Part shown: positions 1 through 7,495 of the stretch, one piece after another
Position numbering within the stretch: position 1 is the first letter of the stretch
Layout: every line of letters starts with the position of its first letter
Origin: G039029935 sp039029935
GTDB lineage: Bacteria; Chloroflexota; Anaerolineae; Caldilineales; Caldilineaceae
Length of the DNA: 10,345 nt
Assembly: GCA_039029935.1 (NCBI GenBank)
Contig: JBCCFC010000391.1
Span: forward strand, 1 to 10,345
Direction: 5' to 3'
Made by a program: the position numbers and the translations under genes
The notes under the pieces: model-generated
Databases searched by the model: none
Seen by the model: only the letters and a program-made list of their open reading frames with translations
What the model was told of the DNA's origin: nothing

Positions 1-2
1 AT

Positions 3-47
3 ATTCACCCTATTCACCCTATTCACCCTATTCACCCTATTCACCCT
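3..47. repeat. 9-bp tandem repeat, five perfect copies
   Basis: Five consecutive perfect copies of attcaccct. The copies start at 3, 12, 21, 30 and 39, and the repeat breaks into atagtctataat straight after the fifth. The two bases before the array do not match the unit well, so it probably starts at or near position 3, although the window edge prevents certainty. The repeat carries TTCACC, a weak -35-like hexamer, every 9 bp. Confidence 0.95.
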
Positions 48-59
48 ATAGTCTATAAT
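31..59 (+). promoter_or_regulatory. candidate promoter within and beside the 9-bp repeat
   Basis: A perfect TATAAT lies at 54-59. Exactly 17 bp upstream is TTCACC (31-36), which matches four of six bases of the TTGACA consensus and belongs to the fourth repeat unit. It points toward the acyl-CoA ligase gene but leaves a leader of about 200 bases, so it could serve that gene, act as an upstream promoter, or be accidental in an AT-rich stretch. Confidence 0.3.
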
Positions 60-116
60 ATTTCTTATCCAGTTCAGTCACAATTCTGTCACAGGATTCA
101 CAATTCATTTTCTCGG

Positions 117-145
117 TTGTCAAAATCCTCCATCAGTTGTATCAT
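117..145 (+). promoter_or_regulatory. candidate promoter for the acyl-CoA ligase gene
   Basis: TTGTCA (117-122) and TATCAT (140-145) each match five of six bases of the sigma-70 consensus and are separated by an ideal 17 bp. The gene's ATG is about 125 bp downstream of the -10 box. Nothing else in 60-254 looks coding. Confidence 0.4.
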
Positions 146-269
146 TACCCAAATCAATTTTCACAGACCAAAATTATTTCCACAATGCCATGACCAGCAT
201 GGTCCGAGAAACCATGCATAACAAGCTCGTGGACATCAGGGAAATGATAACCAGAAGGAGAGAACACCT

Positions 270-1895
270 ATGCAGGGACTCATGATGGACTATCCCCTCA
301 CAATTGACCGCATCTTAAACCATGCCAACCGCGTGTACCCAACACGACAAGTACATACGAAATTGCCAGATGGCTCTATTCATACCTATACAATTGCGGA
401 CATATACAAGCGTGTGCGGAAGTTGTCGAGTGCGCTGGCAAAGCGCGGGATTCAGATGGGCGACCGTGTGGGGACGTTTGGCTGGAATACCTATCAGCAC
501 TTGGAATTGTACTATGGCATTCCGGGGTGTGGAGCAGTGTGTCACACGTTGAATATCCGACTTTTCCCAGAGCAGATTGCGTATATCGTCGAGCATGCAC
601 AGGACCGCATTGTGTTTATTGACGCCACGCTGGTCAAGCTCTTTGAGGCGGTTGCACCCCAAGTCAGTTGTGTGGAGAACTATGTCATCTACGGTGCAAG
701 TGGCCAGGTTGAGACGTCGCTGCCCAATGTGTTGTATTACGAGGACTTTTTGGCCGAGGGTGATGAGGACTATGAGTGTCCCGTCACTGATGAAAACGCG
801 GCGATGGGACTGTGCTACACGAGCGGTACGACGGGTGATCCCAAGGGCGCACTCTACAGCCATCGCTCGATGTATCTACACACGATTGGTATGTTGCAGG
901 CCAATGCTGCGGGCATCACACAGGCGGACATGATCTTGCCCGTTGTACCGCAGTTTCATGTGATGTCATGGGGCATTCCCTTTGCTGCGTTGCAGGCGGG
1001 GGCAGAGATGATCATGCCAGGACCGCATCTACAACCAGCGGCCTTGGCCGAGATGATTGAGTCATTTGGTGTGACGGTGGCGACGGGTGTGCCAACGATT
1101 TGGAATGGCCTCTATCAGGAGTTGAAGAACAATCCACGTGATGTGTCCACCATCCGCGCCATGATTGTGGGTGGCTCGGCCATGCCAGAGAACTTGATTC
1201 GTATCTTTGAGCAGGACTTGGGCTGTAATGTTGTTCATGCGTGGGGCATGACCGAGATGTCACCGTTGGGGACGATTTCACATTTGAGCAAGCAACACGC
1301 CGACCTCTCTGCGGATGAGAAGTTTGGCATCAAAGCGACACAGGGAACACCGATTGGTGGTGTTGAGTTGCGTATCATGGATGAGGACGGCAACGAGTTA
1401 CCTTGGGATGGCGAGACGATGGGTGAGTTACAGGTGCGTGGTCCTTGGATCATCAAGCAATATTTCCGTCGTGAGCCAACTGAGGAACATTTCACGGCAG
1501 ATGGCTGGTTCCGCACGGGTGATGTGTCTACGATTTCACCAGAGGGCTACATGCGCATCACCGACCGCACCAAGGACTTGATCAAGAGCGGTGGCGAGTG
1601 GATTTCAAGCGTGGATGTCGAGAATATTTTGATTGCGCATCCAGATATTTTGGAAGCGGCGGTCATCGCTATTCCACATGAGAAGTGGACGGAGCGACCA
1701 CTGGCGGCGGTTGTGCCTGTCAGTGCAGATACAGGGCTGGCTGAGGAATCTGTACTAGAGTACCTCTCTGACAAAATCGTCAAATGGTGGATGCCGGATC
1801 ATGTGGCCTTTATTGATGAAGTGCCAAAGACCAGCACAGGCAAGTTTGACAAGAAGGTGCTACGTCAACGCCATGCGGATGGGGAGTTGGTGTAA
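270..1895 (+). CDS. acyl-CoA ligase (fatty acid-CoA synthetase, AMP-forming superfamily)
   Basis: A 541-residue cytosolic enzyme predicted to activate a carboxylic acid with ATP to an acyl-adenylate and then transfer it to CoA. All core motifs of the adenylate-forming superfamily are present in order: the P-loop YTSGTTGDPKG at 183-193, HAWGMTEMSP (A5) at 323-332, GWFRTGD (A7) at 412-418, DRTKDLIKSGGEWIS (A8) at 432-446, and PKTSTGKFDKK near the C-terminus with the catalytic lysine at 525. The length and the KSGGEWISSVDVEN segment are typical of medium/long-chain fatty acyl-CoA ligases of the AlkK type. The chain length of the substrate cannot be read from the sequence. The start is supported by AAGGAG at 255-260, nine bases before the ATG; the in-frame ATGs at codons 5 and 6 are less well placed. 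No downstream terminator is evident before the next gene, and no beta-oxidation gene lies nearby. Confidence 0.93.
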   Translation: MQGLMMDYPLTIDRILNHANRVYPTRQVHTKLPDGSIHTYTIADIYKRVRKLSSALAKRGIQMGDRVGTFGWNTYQHLELYYGIPGCGAVCHTLNIRLFPEQIAYIVEHAQDRIVFIDATLVKLFEAVAPQVSCVENYVIYGASGQVETSLPNVLYYEDFLAEGDEDYECPVTDENAAMGLCYTSGTTGDPKGALYSHRSMYLHTIGMLQANAAGITQADMILPVVPQFHVMSWGIPFAALQAGAEMIMPGPHLQPAALAEMIESFGVTVATGVPTIWNGLYQELKNNPRDVSTIRAMIVGGSAMPENLIRIFEQDLGCNVVHAWGMTEMSPLGTISHLSKQHADLSADEKFGIKATQGTPIGGVELRIMDEDGNELPWDGETMGELQVRGPWIIKQYFRREPTEEHFTADGWFRTGDVSTISPEGYMRITDRTKDLIKSGGEWISSVDVENILIAHPDILEAAVIAIPHEKWTERPLAAVVPVSADTGLAEESVLEYLSDKIVKWWMPDHVAFIDEVPKTSTGKFDKKVLRQRHADGELV

Positions 1896-1937
1896 AGATA
1901 AAATGATAGCCCTGCAAGCACAAAACACAATGTCGCA

Positions 1938-2036
1938 ATGAAACGAAAACATCGAAATACATTACAGGCAATTTTTGCACACCCCATATGTATCAAGTTA
2001 AGCGGTAATCTGTGGTCGGTGGTCAGTGGTCAGTGA
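1938..2036 (+). pseudogene. detached 5' end of the hicA toxin gene
   Basis: From the ATG at 1938 the frame reads MKRKHRNTLQAIFAHP. It then leaves the gene and runs through inserted DNA to a TGA at 2034-2036, giving 32 codons. The last seven of those residues (QAIFAHP) are repeated as the first residues after the ATG at 2109. Removing 1985-2131, which is the insert plus one copy of the 20-bp duplication, joins this start in frame to VSGNIQWRDIE and restores a toxin of about 85 residues. HicA-like proteins of this subfamily commonly begin with a basic stretch of this kind before IFxxPV (recalled from the family, not searched). No clear Shine-Dalgarno sequence precedes 1938. Confidence 0.75.
1965..1984. 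repeat. left copy of the 20-bp direct repeat flanking the insertion
   Basis: The sequence caggcaatttttgcacaccc is identical to 2112-2131. The bases on either side of the two copies differ, so the duplication is exactly 20 bp. It lies inside toxin codons and reads as a target-site duplication or a recombination footprint. Confidence 0.9.
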
Positions 2037-2111
2037 TAGACTACCACTGGATACCGACGTACCGAATACCGACGTACTGAATACCATCGGACTCTTAAGT
2101 TGATACCAATG
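1985..2111. mobile_element. MITE-like insertion with terminal inverted repeats
   Basis: This 127-bp segment is bounded by catatgtatcaagttaag (1985-2002) and cttaagttgataccaatg (2094-2111), inverted repeats that match at 15 of 18 positions. Immediately outside are the two copies of the 20-bp direct repeat, and the segment interrupts the 5' end of the hicA-like gene. It encodes no transposase. Its interior holds short repeats: ggtc-rich units, a cagtggt/accactg hairpin (2024-2030 with 2043-2049), and a 15-bp tandem pair. This fits a non-autonomous element moved in trans, although a 20-bp duplication is long for most transposases. Duplication by replication slippage is an alternative but would not explain the inverted ends. 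Confidence 0.65.
2052..2081. repeat. 15-bp tandem pair inside the insertion
   Basis: Two copies of taccgacgtacYgaa (2052-2066 and 2067-2081) differ at one base, and a third begins with tacc. The 11-mer taccgaatacc at 2060-2070 and the 10-mer gtactgaata recur in the spacer at 3774-3863, so both places carry the same class of short repeat. Confidence 0.8.
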
Positions 2112-2339
2112 CAGGCAATTTTTGCACACCCTGTCAGTGGGAATATCCAATGGCGGGATATTGAGGCATTATTTGTCGAGCTTGGTGCAAAGGTCAGCGA
2201 GCGTTCCGGAAGCCAGGTTGCAATTGTCCTCTTTGGCGAGGTAAAAGTTTTTCATCGCCCCCATCCAAGTCCAAACACAGATAAAGGGGCGGTTGCAAGT
2301 ATCCGAAAATGGTTGCAAAAAAACGGAGTAACACCATGA
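2109..2339 (+). CDS. HicA-like toxin, N-terminus replaced by an insertion
   Basis: Predicted mRNA-interferase toxin of a HicAB pair, 76 residues from the ATG at 2109. The conserved core is visible: QAIFAHPVSGNIQWRDIEALF, followed by the basic FHRPHPSPNTDKGAV segment and a C-terminal helix (RKWLQKNGV). This resembles the HicA subfamily with an FHRPHP motif; in HicA toxins a conserved histidine in the small dsRBD-like fold is needed for RNA cleavage. The first nine codons of the original gene were displaced by the insertion at 1985-2111, but that element's last three bases are an in-frame ATG. A TTG at 2100 is also in frame and would add three residues. Neither start has a good Shine-Dalgarno sequence, so expression may be weak or lost. 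It overlaps the antitoxin gene by ATGA. Confidence 0.75.
   Translation: MQAIFAHPVSGNIQWRDIEALFVELGAKVSERSGSQVAIVLFGEVKVFHRPHPSPNTDKGAVASIRKWLQKNGVTP
2112..2131. repeat. right copy of the 20-bp direct repeat flanking the insertion
   Basis: Identical to 1965-1984, 147 bp downstream of it. It encodes QAIFAHP at the start of the surviving toxin frame, which supports this copy being continuous with the original gene body. Confidence 0.9.
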
Positions 2340-2734
2340 GTTTGATGACTGTCAATAATCATCATGCAAAAATTGAATATGATGAAGAACTGGATATGTT
2401 TCGTGGTGAAATTCTAGGGCTAAACGGTGGCGCAGATTTTTATGGCCGCACACCAGATGAACTCAGAGAAGAATTTCAAAAATCCCTGGATGTATTTTTT
2501 GATGTTCGCCAAGAGGAGGGAATCGAACCATATCCTACCTATTCAGGCCAGTTCGATGTATTGATTCCAACACAACTTCATAAACGACTCGCTGTGATGG
2601 CGGAAGCAGAAGGGAAAAGCCTGAATACACTGGCTCAAGAAGCATTACAAAATTTGGTTCGGTCAGCAAGCGACACTTTGGGTATTGGGCAGTTACATAG
2701 CCCTGCTACAGACATAGCAATGGCTGAATCATGA
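2336..2734 (+). CDS. HicB-family antitoxin
   Basis: A 132-residue antitoxin expected to bind and silence the adjacent HicA-like toxin and to repress its own operon. The N-terminal half (about residues 10-60) has the HicB partial RNase-H-like fold signature: YDEELDMFRGEILGLNGGADF, then GRTPDELREEFQKSLDVFF. The C-terminal part (about 74-110) is a ribbon-helix-helix DNA-binding segment beginning FDVLIPTQLHKRLAVMAE and including KSLNTLAQEAL. The start at 2336 overlaps the toxin stop (ATGA) and has GGAG at 2325-2328, seven bases upstream. The frame is open back to an ATG at 2309, which lies inside the toxin and has no matching ribosome site. The antitoxin appears intact although the toxin has been hit. 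Only 35 bp separate it from the next gene. Confidence 0.9.
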   Translation: MSLMTVNNHHAKIEYDEELDMFRGEILGLNGGADFYGRTPDELREEFQKSLDVFFDVRQEEGIEPYPTYSGQFDVLIPTQLHKRLAVMAEAEGKSLNTLAQEALQNLVRSASDTLGIGQLHSPATDIAMAES

Positions 2735-2769
2735 TGTTATAAGATATATTAAAAAAGGAGAAAAATAGT

Positions 2770-3765
2770 ATGCCACGACCAGTCACTTTATTTACTGGAC
2801 AATGGGCGGATATGCCGCTGGAGACACTGGCTGAGAAAGTCAGTTCATGGGGATTTGATGGGCTGGAGTTGGCCTGTTGGGGCGACCACTTTGAGGTGGA
2901 CAAGGCTCTGGAAGATGATGCCTATATACAGGCCAAGAAGGATTTGCTGGCAAAGTATGACCTGAATTTCTATTCCATCAGCAACCACTTGGTGGGTCAA
3001 TGTGTCTGTGACCCGATTGACAACCGTCACGAGTCGATTCTGCCACCCTATGTTTGGGGTGACGGAGATCCTGAAGGGGTGCGTCAACGGGCAGCACAGG
3101 AGATGATCAATACGGGTAAAGCGGCCAAGCTCTTTGGTGTCGATGTCGTCAACGGCTTCACGGGCAGCAGCGTTTGGGCCAAGCTCTATTTCTTCCCGCC
3201 CACAAGCCAAGCGGACATTGATGCAGGCTATGATGATTTTGCGGTGCGTTGGACACCCATTTTAGATGCCTACCAAGACATGGGCATCAAGTTTGGCCTG
3301 GAAGTGCATCCAACCGAGATTGCCTATGATATTATTACGTTCCAGCGTGCGTTGGATGCGGTCAACAACCACCCAGCCTTTGGTGCGAACTTTGATCCAA
3401 GCCACTTGATTCACCAGTTTGTCGATCCGGTAGAGTTCATCAATGCCTTCCCAGATCGCATCTTCCACGCCCATATCAAGGACTCCAAAATTCAATTGAC
3501 TGGCCGTAACAGCATCCTGTCCTCGCACTTGGACTTTGGCGACCATCGTCGTGGCTGGGACTTTGTATCACCAGGACATGGTGATGTCGAATGGGATCCC
3601 ATCATCCGTGCGTTGAATCGCATCAACTATGATGGCCCATTGTCGATTGAATGGGAAGACAGCGGCATGGATCGCGAGTTTGGTGCGCAGGAATCGTTGC
3701 AGGTGGTGCGTGATAATGACTTTGCACCGTCGAATGTGGCGTTTGATGCGGCATTTGCGGATTAA
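2770..3765 (+). CDS. sugar phosphate isomerase/epimerase (xylose isomerase-like TIM barrel)
   Basis: A 331-residue cytosolic TIM-barrel enzyme of the AP-endonuclease-2/xylose-isomerase-like family, predicted to isomerise or epimerise a sugar, keto-sugar or cyclitol. Candidate divalent-metal ligands occur in the expected order: Glu178 (GLEVHPTE), Asp209 (NFDPSHL), His235 (FHAHIKD) and Glu294 (LSIEWED). WGFDGLELACWGDHF near residues 27-41 is the usual beta-2 segment. The length is slightly above the 260-300 residues typical of the family. The start is fixed by AAGGAG at 2755-2760, nine bases before the ATG, in an AT-rich 35-bp gap after the antitoxin gene. The following oxidoreductase is a frequent partner, as in inositol or unusual-sugar catabolism. 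The exact substrate is unknown. Confidence 0.9.
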   Translation: MPRPVTLFTGQWADMPLETLAEKVSSWGFDGLELACWGDHFEVDKALEDDAYIQAKKDLLAKYDLNFYSISNHLVGQCVCDPIDNRHESILPPYVWGDGDPEGVRQRAAQEMINTGKAAKLFGVDVVNGFTGSSVWAKLYFFPPTSQADIDAGYDDFAVRWTPILDAYQDMGIKFGLEVHPTEIAYDIITFQRALDAVNNHPAFGANFDPSHLIHQFVDPVEFINAFPDRIFHAHIKDSKIQLTGRNSILSSHLDFGDHRRGWDFVSPGHGDVEWDPIIRALNRINYDGPLSIEWEDSGMDREFGAQESLQVVRDNDFAPSNVAFDAAFAD

Positions 3766-3773
3766 GAGGGTTT

Positions 3774-3863
3774 GTCGGTCGGTATTCGGTAGGTCGGTAG
3801 GTCGGTTGCTAGTGTACTGAATAACCGAATACTGACCTACTGATTACCGACTTACCGAATACC
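3774..3863. repeat. intercistronic short-repeat element forming a long imperfect hairpin
   Basis: The left arm is built of ggtcggt and attcggt-like units and the right arm of their complements. The outer stem ggtattcggta (3781-3791) pairs perfectly with taccgaatacc (3853-3863). The inner part continues imperfectly (ggtcggta with taccgact). It lies between two genes that otherwise look co-transcribed, so it could act as an RNA-stabilising hairpin, an attenuator, or simply a selfish repeat. Sequence is shared with the insertion at 1985-2111. Confidence 0.75.
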
Positions 3864-3893
3864 AAAATAACTAAGAACAAGGGAGACACAATC

Positions 3894-5090
<1,197 letters not shown>

Positions 5091-5093
5091 AGA

Positions 5094-5142
5094 CATGGGG
5101 TTGAAACCCCATGCTAATATAGGAAACCTGTTAAAACAGGTT
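5094..5142 (+). terminator. two consecutive palindromes after the oxidoreductase gene
   Basis: Starting three bases after the stop codon, catgggg (5094-5100) pairs with ccccatg (5107-5113), and aacctgtt (5125-5132) pairs with aacaggtt (5135-5142). No run of T follows, so this is not a classic intrinsic terminator. The paired design resembles REP-type intergenic palindromes. It may end or stabilise the plus-strand transcript. Confidence 0.5.
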
Positions 5143-5160
5143 GGTGTACATACCCATCCA

Positions 5161-5176
5161 GTGCGCTTTAGCGTAC
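5161..5176. repeat. short palindrome in the convergence zone
   Basis: gtgcgct (5161-5167) pairs with agcgtac (5170-5176), with one G-T pair and a two-base centre. It is the third hairpin in 80 bp after the plus-strand genes. No function can be assigned from sequence. Confidence 0.5.
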
Positions 5177-5222
5177 TTTGCATATCAGATACCGGATTCG
5201 TTCGGTAAACTTTTTGGAACTT

Positions 5223-5393
5223 CTAATGTGAGGTGATTACAGGCGTGATCACCTCACATTCATTTTCCACCGCATGGATAATTTCTTCAAACGCATGATA
5301 GAGCCGACGAAACGAGCGTGAACGGTCATAGACTAAATCGAAATCTATCTTTCGTGTATAGTTAGCTTGATGTTTTGTCGGCTTATGCGTGCG
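5223..5393 (-). other. possible decayed coding fragment, unrecognised
   Basis: On the minus strand, 56 codons are open between a TAG at 5394-5396 and a TAG at 5223-5225. They read through segments such as IDFDLVYDRSRSFRRLYHAF and EEIIHAVENECEVI. The composition looks protein-like, but there is no ATG, GTG or TTG near the start and no ribosome site. I do not recognise a family. It may be the tail of a lost gene downstream of the permease, or chance. The final codons overlap the perfect hairpin at 5225-5260. Confidence 0.2.
5225..5260. terminator. perfect 13-bp inverted repeat between convergent operons
   Basis: aatgtgaggtgat (5225-5237) pairs perfectly with atcacctcacatt (5248-5260) around a 10-base loop. 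It lies between the ends of the plus-strand operon (5090) and the minus-strand operon (5420), which fits a bidirectional terminator. T-tracts on both sides are poor, so a REP-like element or a protein-binding palindrome is also possible. The rest of 5261-5419 shows only the possible coding fragment and a weak gccgacgaaac/gttttgtcggc inverted repeat (5303-5313 with 5372-5382). Confidence 0.5.
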
Positions 5394-5419
5394 CTACTGG
5401 CCTTCCCGACTTTCTGTCA

Positions 5420-6373
5420 TTATTCACGTATATACGGCACACCCAACGCAGCAGGCGCAGCAGAACGTGTCCGACTCACAATCAATGCAACAATCGTAAG
5501 AATATAGGGAAGCGCAAGCAGCAGTTGATAGGGCAGTTGCACACCAACACCCTGTAATTGTAGTTGCAGCGAGTCGAGCAGGCCAAAGAACAGCGTTGCC
5601 CACAGAATGCGTATCGGTTGCCAATTGCCAAAGATGATGATGGCGATAGCGATCCAGCCTCGACCAGCGGTGATGTCCGGCACGAATAGTCCAGCAGAGG
5701 AGAGTGTGAGAAATCCGCCACCCAAACCCGCCATCAACCCGCCAAACAGCACGGCCATCGTCTGTCGTTGTCCTACAGGAACCCCTTTCATGTCCACTGC
5801 ACGTGGGTTTTCGCCCAAACAACGGAGTTCAAGCCCATAGGTTGTGCGATAGAGAAAGAAATGAATGAGGAGAACGCTGGCAAAGGCGAGGTAGGTGAGC
5901 AGGTGTTGCTGGAATAGAACCGGACCGAGGACGGGGATACTCGCAAGGTACGGAATGTGAAGTGTTTCTGTGATGCGAACATTGGCGAGCGTTTGTGTGG
6001 CGATGTCCTGTGTGCTGACACGGTAGAGGTAAAAGGTCATGCCTGATGCCAGCAGATTGATGGCAAGCCCAGAGATGGTTTGGTCAACCTTGAGTGTAGT
6101 GGCTAAGAATGCCATCAGCAAGGCGAGGACGCCCCCGCCCACAGCAGCCATGATATAGCCCAGTGCCAGGGATTCGGTGAAATAGGCGACGATAAACCCT
6201 GTAAACGCCCCCATCAACATCATGCCTTCCACCCCTAGATTGAGGATGCCTGCGCGCTCGGTGATTAGCTCACCCAGTGCCGCCAATAGAATCGGTGTTG
6301 CTAGTCGAATGGTGGTGGCAAACAGGCTGACGATAAACGCCGTTGTCAGGACATCTTGCAGTAGCTCAGTCAT
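5420..6373 (-). CDS. ABC transporter permease 2 of a BMP-type nucleoside/simple-sugar importer
   Basis: A 317-residue inner-membrane permease of the branched BPD_transp_2 family, almost entirely hydrophobic with roughly eight or more membrane segments. Family segments are clear: ERAGILNLGVEGMML (39-53), LRCLGENPRAVDMKG (183-197), the latter a likely cytoplasmic coupling loop, and GRGWIAIAIIIFGNW (237-251). Length and position as the last gene match NupQ/YufQ-type permeases. The chosen ATG (6371-6373) overlaps the upstream permease stop by ATGACTGA and is preceded by GAGGGG. The frame is open up to 6430, but those 19 codons lie inside the upstream gene. It forms the translocation pore with permease 1 and probably depends on translational coupling to it. 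Confidence 0.92.
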   Translation of the reverse strand: MTELLQDVLTTAFIVSLFATTIRLATPILLAALGELITERAGILNLGVEGMMLMGAFTGFIVAYFTESLALGYIMAAVGGGVLALLMAFLATTLKVDQTISGLAINLLASGMTFYLYRVSTQDIATQTLANVRITETLHIPYLASIPVLGPVLFQQHLLTYLAFASVLLIHFFLYRTTYGLELRCLGENPRAVDMKGVPVGQRQTMAVLFGGLMAGLGGGFLTLSSAGLFVPDITAGRGWIAIAIIIFGNWQPIRILWATLFFGLLDSLQLQLQGVGVQLPYQLLLALPYILTIVALIVSRTRSAAPAALGVPYIRE

Positions 6374-7442
6374 GATGCCCCTCATGAAATGAACGCCATA
6401 CAATGCGATAGCGCGCCAATGCATCAGCAATCAAGAGAAAAATCAGAACAATACCCTGAATGGCGTTGACGAGGGCAGCGGGGACACCTGCGGTGATTTG
6501 CATGGTGACAATGCCGCTGGTCAACACACCAAAAAAGAGGGCAGCGAGAATGACACCAAGCGCGTTGAGCCGTCCTAACAGTGCGATGATGATGCCTGTA
6601 AAGCCAAGACCACTGGCAATATCGAGCCGTAGCCGATGGTGTAGCCCGGCGACTTCGATGCCACCCGCCAGCCCCGCCAGCCCACCGCTAATGAGCATGA
6701 CAAGCAGCATTGTGCGTACCACGTCAATGCCTTTGTAGCGCGCCGCAACCGCATTCAGCCCCATGACACGAATTTCATAGCCGAGTACGGTTTGCGTGAG
6801 CAGAATGTGGACGATGATGGCGGCAAGGAGTGCAACGGCAAAGCCACTGTGCAAACGACTGGGTGTGATGAGTAGCGGTAAGTGAGCCTGCACAGGGAGA
6901 GCCGCAGTTTGCTGATAGAACCCGGTGGGATCACGCCACTGATTGGCAAGCAGATAGGAGAGCAGGTAGGTGATGACAAAGTTCATCATGATAGTCACGA
7001 TAATCTCATCAGCCTGATAGCGCGCCTTGAGTAGCCCCGCAATCCCGCCCCAAAGTGAACCCGCCGCCATTGCGACCAGAAAGACCAGTAGTGCATGGAG
7101 CAGTGTAGGCAGCGAAGCCACGTGGAGGCTGACCCATGTCGCGGCCATTGCTCCTGCCACAAGCTGGCCTTCCGCCCCGATATTCCACACTTTGGCGCGG
7201 AAGGCCACAACCGTTGCCAATCCTGTCAATATCAGTGGCGTGGTATGGACCAAAGTTTCGGCAATGGCACGCTGATTGCCAAATGCACCACGTCCAAACG
7301 CGGTAAGGGCGTCTCTGATATCTACGCCAGCCGATGCGATTAACAAGCCACTGACACCCAACGCACAGAGGAACGCAAACAAGATTGCCGCAATTTGATG
7401 TATTTGTGTCGCTTTCTGTCGTTTTTCAAGTCGTAGATTCAT
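6366..7442 (-). CDS. ABC transporter permease 1 of a BMP-type nucleoside/simple-sugar importer
   Basis: A 358-residue inner-membrane permease, first of the pair. A short basic N-terminus (MNLRLEKRQK) precedes the first membrane segment at about 17-38. Conserved family segments are FRAKVWNIGAEGQL (81-94), EIRVMGLNAVAARYKGID (223-240, coupling loop) and GLGFTGIIIALLGRLN (278-293). The size fits YufP/NupP-type proteins. Start choice: the frame is open up to 7529, but the ATG at 7440-7442 gives the family-like N-terminus. It has GGAAGAG 12 bases upstream and overlaps the stop of an 18-codon ORF by ATGA. An ATG at 7476-7478 would add 12 residues but has no ribosome site. It overlaps permease 2 by 8 bases. 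Confidence 0.9.
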   Translation of the reverse strand: MNLRLEKRQKATQIHQIAAILFAFLCALGVSGLLIASAGVDIRDALTAFGRGAFGNQRAIAETLVHTTPLILTGLATVVAFRAKVWNIGAEGQLVAGAMAATWVSLHVASLPTLLHALLVFLVAMAAGSLWGGIAGLLKARYQADEIIVTIMMNFVITYLLSYLLANQWRDPTGFYQQTAALPVQAHLPLLITPSRLHSGFAVALLAAIIVHILLTQTVLGYEIRVMGLNAVAARYKGIDVVRTMLLVMLISGGLAGLAGGIEVAGLHHRLRLDIASGLGFTGIIIALLGRLNALGVILAALFFGVLTSGIVTMQITAGVPAALVNAIQGIVLIFLLIADALARYRIVWRSFHEGHHD

Positions 7443-7495
7443 GGCGTGGTAATTCTCTTCCAGGAAGGGGGTGAGCATGGATATGTCATATTCAA
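7439..7495 (-). CDS. possible 18-codon coupling ORF between ATPase and permease genes
   Basis: A TTG at 7493-7495 overlaps the ATPase stop codon (TTGA) and sits eight bases after a consensus AGGAGG (7504-7509). The frame encodes NMTYPCSPPSWKRITTP after the start residue and ends at TGA 7439-7441, overlapping the permease ATG as ATGA. No function is recognised for the peptide. The double overlap suggests a ribosome-relay device that passes translation from the ATPase to the permease. An alternative is a frameshift in a longer permease N-terminus. Confidence 0.35.
   Translation of the reverse strand: MNMTYPCSPPSWKRITTP

Noticed and set aside
315..863. 182-codon minus-strand frame inside the acyl-CoA ligase gene
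   Set aside because: The plus frame has every family motif; the opposite frame is an overlap shadow with no ribosome site and an unlikely protein composition.
1896..1937. Terminator after the acyl-CoA ligase gene
   Set aside because: No stem followed by a T-run was found in this stretch.
2309..2335. Upstream start for the HicB gene
   Set aside because: It lies inside the toxin gene and lacks a spaced ribosome site. The ATG at 2336 has GGAG seven bases upstream and the typical ATGA overlap.
5292..5389. Possible small inverted-repeat element with gccgacgaaac/gttttgtcggc ends
   Set aside because: Only 10 of 11 bases match, the pairing is broken beyond that, and there is no flanking duplication. 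Probably chance.
6374..6430. Longer N-terminus for permease 2
   Set aside because: These 19 codons overlap permease 1 coding sequence. The family-like protein starts at MTELLQ with a GAGGGG site.
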